Positions 35,104 through 38,772 of a stretch of DNA of 38,772 nt are shown one piece after another. The position numbers and the translations under genes are program-made. The DNA is from Bacillota bacterium (lineage in GTDB: Bacteria; Bacillota; Clostridia; Lachnospirales; Lachnospiraceae), in the NCBI GenBank assembly GCA_023395555.1, contig JAEWYQ010000087.1, forward strand, positions 1-38,772, written 5' to 3'. Under the pieces are notes generated by a model, which was not told the origin of the DNA, did no database searches, and worked only from the letters and a program-made list of their open reading frames with translations. How positions within the stretch are numbered: the first letter of the stretch is position 1; every line of letters begins with the position of its first letter.

Positions 35104-36309
35104 TTAATCATCCATATCATTTCCTGTCAGCTTTCTTCCGCCCTGATTATGCTCCTTTAAAATGCTCTGGATACGCTCCACAGGATTTAATAAGCCGCTG
35201 ATGCTGTTGTCATGATTCAAGGTATCGATAATCAATGCCACATATTTACTCATATCAACATCGATATACCAGGGCTTTGCAAGAAGTTCGGGGGTCTGAT
35301 AGATGAGATTGGTCGTGAGCACGCGGTAAATTAACCCCTGCTCATAAGCCTCATCCAGCTTGTCCGCCCCGTTCGTGAAGAGACCGAAGGTGGCGGCAAC
35401 GAAGATCCGCCCGGCATTTCTCTCCTTCAACTCCCTTGCAACATCCAGAATACTGTCACCGGAGGAAATCATATCATCCACGATGAGAACATCCTTGCCT
35501 GCAATATCGCTTCCAAGGAATTCATGGGCAACAATGGGGTTGCGGCCATTGACAATCCTGGTATAATCACGTCTCTTATAGAACATACCCATATCAAGCC
35601 CAAGGACATTGGCAAAATATACGGCTCTTGACATACCGCCTTCATCGGGGCTGATTACCATCATATGATCGGAGTCCAGACGGATATCCGGTACATGCTG
35701 AAGCATTGCCTTAATGAACTGGTAATTGGGAGCCACGGTCTCAAGACTGCTTAGAGGGATCGCATTCTGGACCCTGGGGTCATGGGCATCAAAGGTAATG
35801 ATGCTCTCCACGCCCATCTGTGTCAGCTCCTGCAGCGCCAGGGCGCAGTCAAGGGATTCTCTTGAGGTTCTTCTATGCTGTCTTCCTTCATATAGATAAG
35901 GCATAATTACTGTAATTCTTCTGGCTTTTCCACCAACCGCCGCAATAATTCTCTTCAGATCCTGGTAATGATCATCCGGTGACATGTGATTCGTATGTCC
36001 GCTCACAGAGTATGTCAAACTGTAATTCGTGACATCCACAAGAAGGTATAAGTCGGCGCCGCGTACAGATTCTTTGATCTGCCCCTTTGCCTCGCCGGTA
36101 CCAAACCGCGGACAGCAGGCCTTCATCAAGTAAGAATCCCTTTGATAACCCGCAAAAGCAATGGTTCCCTTATGCTCGCTTTCTCTTTCCTGACGCCATG
36201 CAACCAGATAGTCGTTCACACGCTGTCCCAGGGTTTTGCTGCTCTCTAAAGCAATGATTCCCAGCTGCCCCACAGGAATTGTTTCTACGATCTTCTCATC
36301 CTTTGACAT
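35104..36309 (-). CDS. prs: Ribose-phosphate pyrophosphokinase (PRPP synthetase), long form
   Basis: Makes PRPP from ribose 5-phosphate and ATP for nucleotide, His and Trp synthesis. At 401 residues it is longer than the usual 310-320 form but similar to the extended version common in Clostridia. The PRPP loop DVLIVDDMISSGDS is clear, as are PYLYEGRQHRRTSRESLD (flexible catalytic loop), TFDAHDPRVQNA and VISPDEGGMSRA. The start at 36309 has GGAGGG 8 bases upstream; the frame to 36360 lacks a site. It has its own promoter downstream of the DnaI gene. Confidence 0.95.
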   Translation of the reverse strand: MSKDEKIVETIPVGQLGIIALESSKTLGQRVNDYLVAWRQERESEHKGTIAFAGYQRDSYLMKACCPRFGTGEAKGQIKESVRGADLYLLVDVTNYSLTYSVSGHTNHMSPDDHYQDLKRIIAAVGGKARRITVIMPYLYEGRQHRRTSRESLDCALALQELTQMGVESIITFDAHDPRVQNAIPLSSLETVAPNYQFIKAMLQHVPDIRLDSDHMMVISPDEGGMSRAVYFANVLGLDMGMFYKRRDYTRIVNGRNPIVAHEFLGSDIAGKDVLIVDDMISSGDSILDVARELKERNAGRIFVAATFGLFTNGADKLDEAYEQGLIYRVLTTNLIYQTPELLAKPWYIDVDMSKYVALIIDTLNHDNSISGLLNPVERIQSILKEHNQGGRKLTGNDMDD

Positions 36310-36388
36310 TAGATTATTCCCTCCATAGAAAATAAAAGATTGGTTTAAAAAGCCATTCACCGCACATATTTCATGCGTTTGTGATTAT

Positions 36389-36418
36389 GGTATAACATAT
36401 ATCAGTTTCATAAGTCAA
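36389..36418 (-). promoter_or_regulatory. Promoter of the PRPP synthetase gene
   Basis: On the minus strand TTGACT (36418-36413) is followed by TTATAC (17 bases) or TATACC (18 bases). Confidence 0.75.
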
Positions 36419-36435
36419 GGAGATTTCGGCTTTTC

Positions 36436-37440
36436 CTATGAATTGATTCGGTTGACTGCCTTGAGAAGACGAATGTCTTCTCCAACGATACGTTCCACAT
36501 GATAACTGCTTACAATCCTGGAAAAAATTCGTTCTCCGTAGGTGGTATTGATATTGGGCAGGGACAAATTTGTGGAGATGATGGTGGATCTCTGCCGCAG
36601 CAGCCGCTCGTTAATAATGAGATAGAGCTGGGAGTTGGTAAAGGCATTATTCAGCTCTGTACCCAGATCATCAATGATCAGCAAATCGCAGTCCAGAATA
36701 TATTCAAATTGGTTTGCAGCCGTGTAAGAGCTGTCCTCATCCCTCCCGAACTTGTTCTTCTCCAGAATATCGAAGAGACGGAAAGCAGTCAGGTAGATTA
36801 CGGTATAACCCTTATCCAGCAGCTCCTTGGCAATGCAATTGGCAAGAAAGGTCTTGCCCACCCCCGTATTCCCCAGAAACAGCAGATTATCCTTGTTTTC
36901 ACCAAAGTTCCGGGTAAAATTCCTGCACCCGGCAACCACCTTCTGCATATTGGACCGCGGAGAGAGGCCGAGGGCCTCATCGATGTAATCATCGGAATAA
37001 AATTGGAAGGAAAAGCTGCTGAAATTCTCATTCTCCAAAACTGCCTTAATATTCGAACCGGAATACATCAGATCCGCAATTGCCTGTTTAAAGCAATTGC
37101 ATTTATCCCTGCCGATATAACCCGTGTCCTGGCACTGGCCGCACCGGTAATGCATCTGCAGATAATCCGATGGCAGGCCCGCCTGGTTCAGCAGCCGGGT
37201 CTTACTGTCATCCAGCTCTGCAATTCTCTCCCTAAGCTCCTTTAAGCCGCTGTCATTGCCGCGAAGAGCCATCCTTCCGCTCTCTGCAGCCAGGGCCACC
37301 ATCTCCTCCTCCAGTTCCTTTAATGCAGGCACCAAACGATAAGCATGGGCGATCCGCAGATCCAGCTCATGCTTATTCCCAAGTCTCCGGCTGTCATACT
37401 CCCGTAAAATCTGATTGTACTGGTCATTTTTAAGGGGCAT
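36436..37440 (-). CDS. DnaI/DnaC-like helicase-loading ATPase
   Basis: A 334-residue AAA+ protein that should load the replicative helicase DnaB onto DNA. The N-terminal 85 residues are helical. A zinc ribbon follows (C100, C103, C114, C116 in RCGQCQDTGYIGRDKCNC). Walker A GNTGVGKT is at residues 190-197 and Walker B LLIIDDLG at about 253-260, then a sensor region STIISTNLSL and GERIFSRI. Start at 37440 follows AGGAGGG by 7 bases. It lies 62 bases behind the DnaD-domain gene, a usual Lachnospiraceae pairing. IstB-like transposition proteins share this fold, but no transposase is adjacent. Confidence 0.9.
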   Translation of the reverse strand: MPLKNDQYNQILREYDSRRLGNKHELDLRIAHAYRLVPALKELEEEMVALAAESGRMALRGNDSGLKELRERIAELDDSKTRLLNQAGLPSDYLQMHYRCGQCQDTGYIGRDKCNCFKQAIADLMYSGSNIKAVLENENFSSFSFQFYSDDYIDEALGLSPRSNMQKVVAGCRNFTRNFGENKDNLLFLGNTGVGKTFLANCIAKELLDKGYTVIYLTAFRLFDILEKNKFGRDEDSSYTAANQFEYILDCDLLIIDDLGTELNNAFTNSQLYLIINERLLRQRSTIISTNLSLPNINTTYGERIFSRIVSSYHVERIVGEDIRLLKAVNRINS

Positions 37441-37502
37441 CCCTATCCCTCCTTTATAAAAATCTTCACCGGAGCAGTTCCTCCCTGTCACAGACAGAAC
37501 TT

Positions 37503-38666
37503 CTACAAGCCCTTACTTAAGAGCTTGCGCTCCAGCTCCGCATAATCCTCCGCGGTATAGCTGCGCTGGGGAAACTGGTTAAAACGGTTCGGCGCAGCAG
37601 TCACTCTGGCAGCGGCCTTATTAATATCCAGATTTCTGCTCGCCTTGGAGAAATCCTCATCCAGTCTGGAAATATCCTCCATAGTCTTTGCGCTTTTCTT
37701 ATACCAGGTCTCCAGAATCTTGTCCGCATACTTAAAGTCCGGCTTCTGGGTTCTCAAAATAGTGCGGTTGCAGGCTTCGGTAATGATGTCGTCGGAAAAC
37801 CGAAAGACCTCCACCCATTTTGTAATGTATTGGCGTTCAATCTGACCGGGGGCCCGATTCAGACCGAAGGCTTTATTCACCACATTATAGTGCTCATTAT
37901 AGGCTGCCGTCGCTTCCTTGGCTTTCTCCTCCGTATCAATGCCTTCCTCCGCCCAGGTCAGAGCCACCGCCTCAATATAAGAAGCATTCTTCTTCCCCCT
38001 GGACACACAGTACTCATATAAATACATAATTAATTCTGCGGAGAAATGCAGCTCTTCATATAAATATAGAATTAACTGGAGATCCATGGGTTTCAGCGGA
38101 CGGTCCAGATAGATTTCCACAATGTGCATTGCCCACTGAATTTCATCGTTACTGGTCAGCTGGGCAATCTTTTCCGCGGAATAGTTCTTTCTTGCCGCAG
38201 GCTTCGCTGCGGTATGTATGGCGGCGGCAGTTTCTTCCGTCTTCCGTTCGGAAGACTTCTTCCATTCGGAGGCCTCCTTCCATTCAGAGGTCTCCTTCCA
38301 ACCGGATGGCTGCTCCCAATCAGGAGCCTGTTCCGGGTCGGGAATCTGAACCGGAACCTTCGGCTGGCTTCCCAGATCCGCCAGCGTAATCCCTGTAATT
38401 TCTTTCTGATGGTTGCGTATCAGCTTCAATAAATCCAGCTTCTCCCAATAGACCAGAGCACGGATAATATCCTTTTCGGTATTCTCCAGGTGGTCGGCAA
38501 TGGAGGAGATCGTCACTTCGGGACAAAGGCCTGTAAAACAGCGCAGCAGATACAGATACACTTTAACATAAGCCCCGTTGGCAGACGGCATAAACCGGTC
38601 GATGAAAATATTTGGAATGATGGTCACATCGGCAATACCTTCCGCATGTAATAAAATCTTACTCAC
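37503..38666 (-). CDS. DnaD-domain replication protein
   Basis: A 387-residue protein with an N-terminal winged-helix part (VKVYLYLLRCFTGL, ISSIADHLENTEKDI) and two DnaD/DnaB2-like C-terminal domains (about 170-235 and 265-325; second begins YITKWVEVFRFSDDII, with YADKILETWYKK as the usual ending). It helps start replication and restart forks with DnaI. Between them residues about 115-150 form a short tandem repeat of Trp-Lys-rich units (GWKETSEWKEASEWKKSSER), a likely flexible linker. It starts with GTG at 38666 behind GGGGGGA. The DnaI gene follows. Confidence 0.9.
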   Translation of the reverse strand: MSKILLHAEGIADVTIIPNIFIDRFMPSANGAYVKVYLYLLRCFTGLCPEVTISSIADHLENTEKDIIRALVYWEKLDLLKLIRNHQKEITGITLADLGSQPKVPVQIPDPEQAPDWEQPSGWKETSEWKEASEWKKSSERKTEETAAAIHTAAKPAARKNYSAEKIAQLTSNDEIQWAMHIVEIYLDRPLKPMDLQLILYLYEELHFSAELIMYLYEYCVSRGKKNASYIEAVALTWAEEGIDTEEKAKEATAAYNEHYNVVNKAFGLNRAPGQIERQYITKWVEVFRFSDDIITEACNRTILRTQKPDFKYADKILETWYKKSAKTMEDISRLDEDFSKASRNLDINKAAARVTAAPNRFNQFPQRSYTAEDYAELERKLLSKGL

Positions 38667-38681
38667 AGGATTGTCCCCCCT

Positions 38682-38772
38682 AATCTGCGCAGATTCAGCT
38701 CAAGGACTCCGTCCTTTCGCTCACGTTGCATTGGTCCAAGGAAGGGAGGGGCTTTATTCAAGCACGCTTGAT
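38682..38772 (-). repeat. Dispersed 5' element, copy 2
   Basis: The minus-strand sequence matches copy 1 at 349-433 in the same order of conserved blocks. It ends in the perfect palindrome AATCTGCGCAGATT (38682-38695), 15 bases before the DnaD start codon and against its ribosome-binding site. It also holds AGGAC-GGA-GTCCT, a small hairpin that is only partly kept in copy 1. It may continue beyond the window. Confidence 0.5.

Noticed and set aside
36436..37440. IstB-like transposition helper (insertion-sequence gene)
   Set aside because: The zinc ribbon, length, DnaD-domain neighbour and lack of a transposase all favour the replication loader.

Overview
The window looks like a chromosomal segment of a gut-type Clostridia, most likely Lachnospiraceae. 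The evidence is moderate GC with AT-rich sigma-A promoters, strong AGGAGG ribosome-binding sites, several TTG and GTG starts, lipoprotein glycoside hydrolases, a pth-mfd-foldase cluster and a DnaD/DnaI-type helicase-loading pair. The species cannot be fixed from the sequence alone. There is no prophage, conjugative module or intact insertion sequence.

Layout. 1-473 is a non-coding AT-rich leader ending in a short repeat that has a second copy at the far right end. 474-2084 is a two-gene type II restriction-modification system (TdeIII-like nuclease, then a beta-class methyltransferase). 2101-2730 is the abasic-site DNA crosslinker YedK/HMCES, followed by frameshifted remnants to about 3246. 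3510-8342 (minus strand) is a sugar-uptake operon: an ArsR-like sensor regulator, an LplA-type binding lipoprotein and two LplB/LplC-type permeases. It has a clear promoter at 8404-8432. Divergent from it on the plus strand are a GH43 lipoprotein and a GH2 enzyme, closed by a terminator at 12235. The 555-base divergent region is packed with palindromes and repeats. Together this is a polysaccharide-utilisation unit: the GH43 trims surface glycans, the ABC system imports the products and the GH2 cuts them inside the cell.

12367-18074 holds a DUF1846 gene, a tRNA-Ala(CGC), a small P-loop kinase-like gene, a peroxiredoxin, an arginase-family pseudogene, a GNAT acetyltransferase and a YoaK/DUF1275 membrane protein. 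18235-22895 (minus) holds a GH5 endoglucanase-like lipoprotein, an unusual XRE regulator fused to a C39/BtrH-like Cys domain, and a small HTH plus membrane protein pair behind a duplicated 16-bp operator-like repeat. 23115-28688 is the housekeeping group pth, mfd and a PpiC foldase lipoprotein. Between pth and a DUF4003 gene lies what looks like a relic two-repeat type I-C CRISPR array with no cas genes nearby. 30082-34876 is an operon of two ABC exporter half-transporters and a beta-lactamase-fold serine hydrolase. 35104-38666 holds a long-form PRPP synthetase, a DnaI/DnaC-like loader and a DnaD-domain replication protein.

The least explained items are the 72-bp tandem palindromes upstream of GH43, the relic CRISPR, the XRE-Cys-domain fusion and the repeat placed just 5' of both the restriction nuclease and the DnaD gene.
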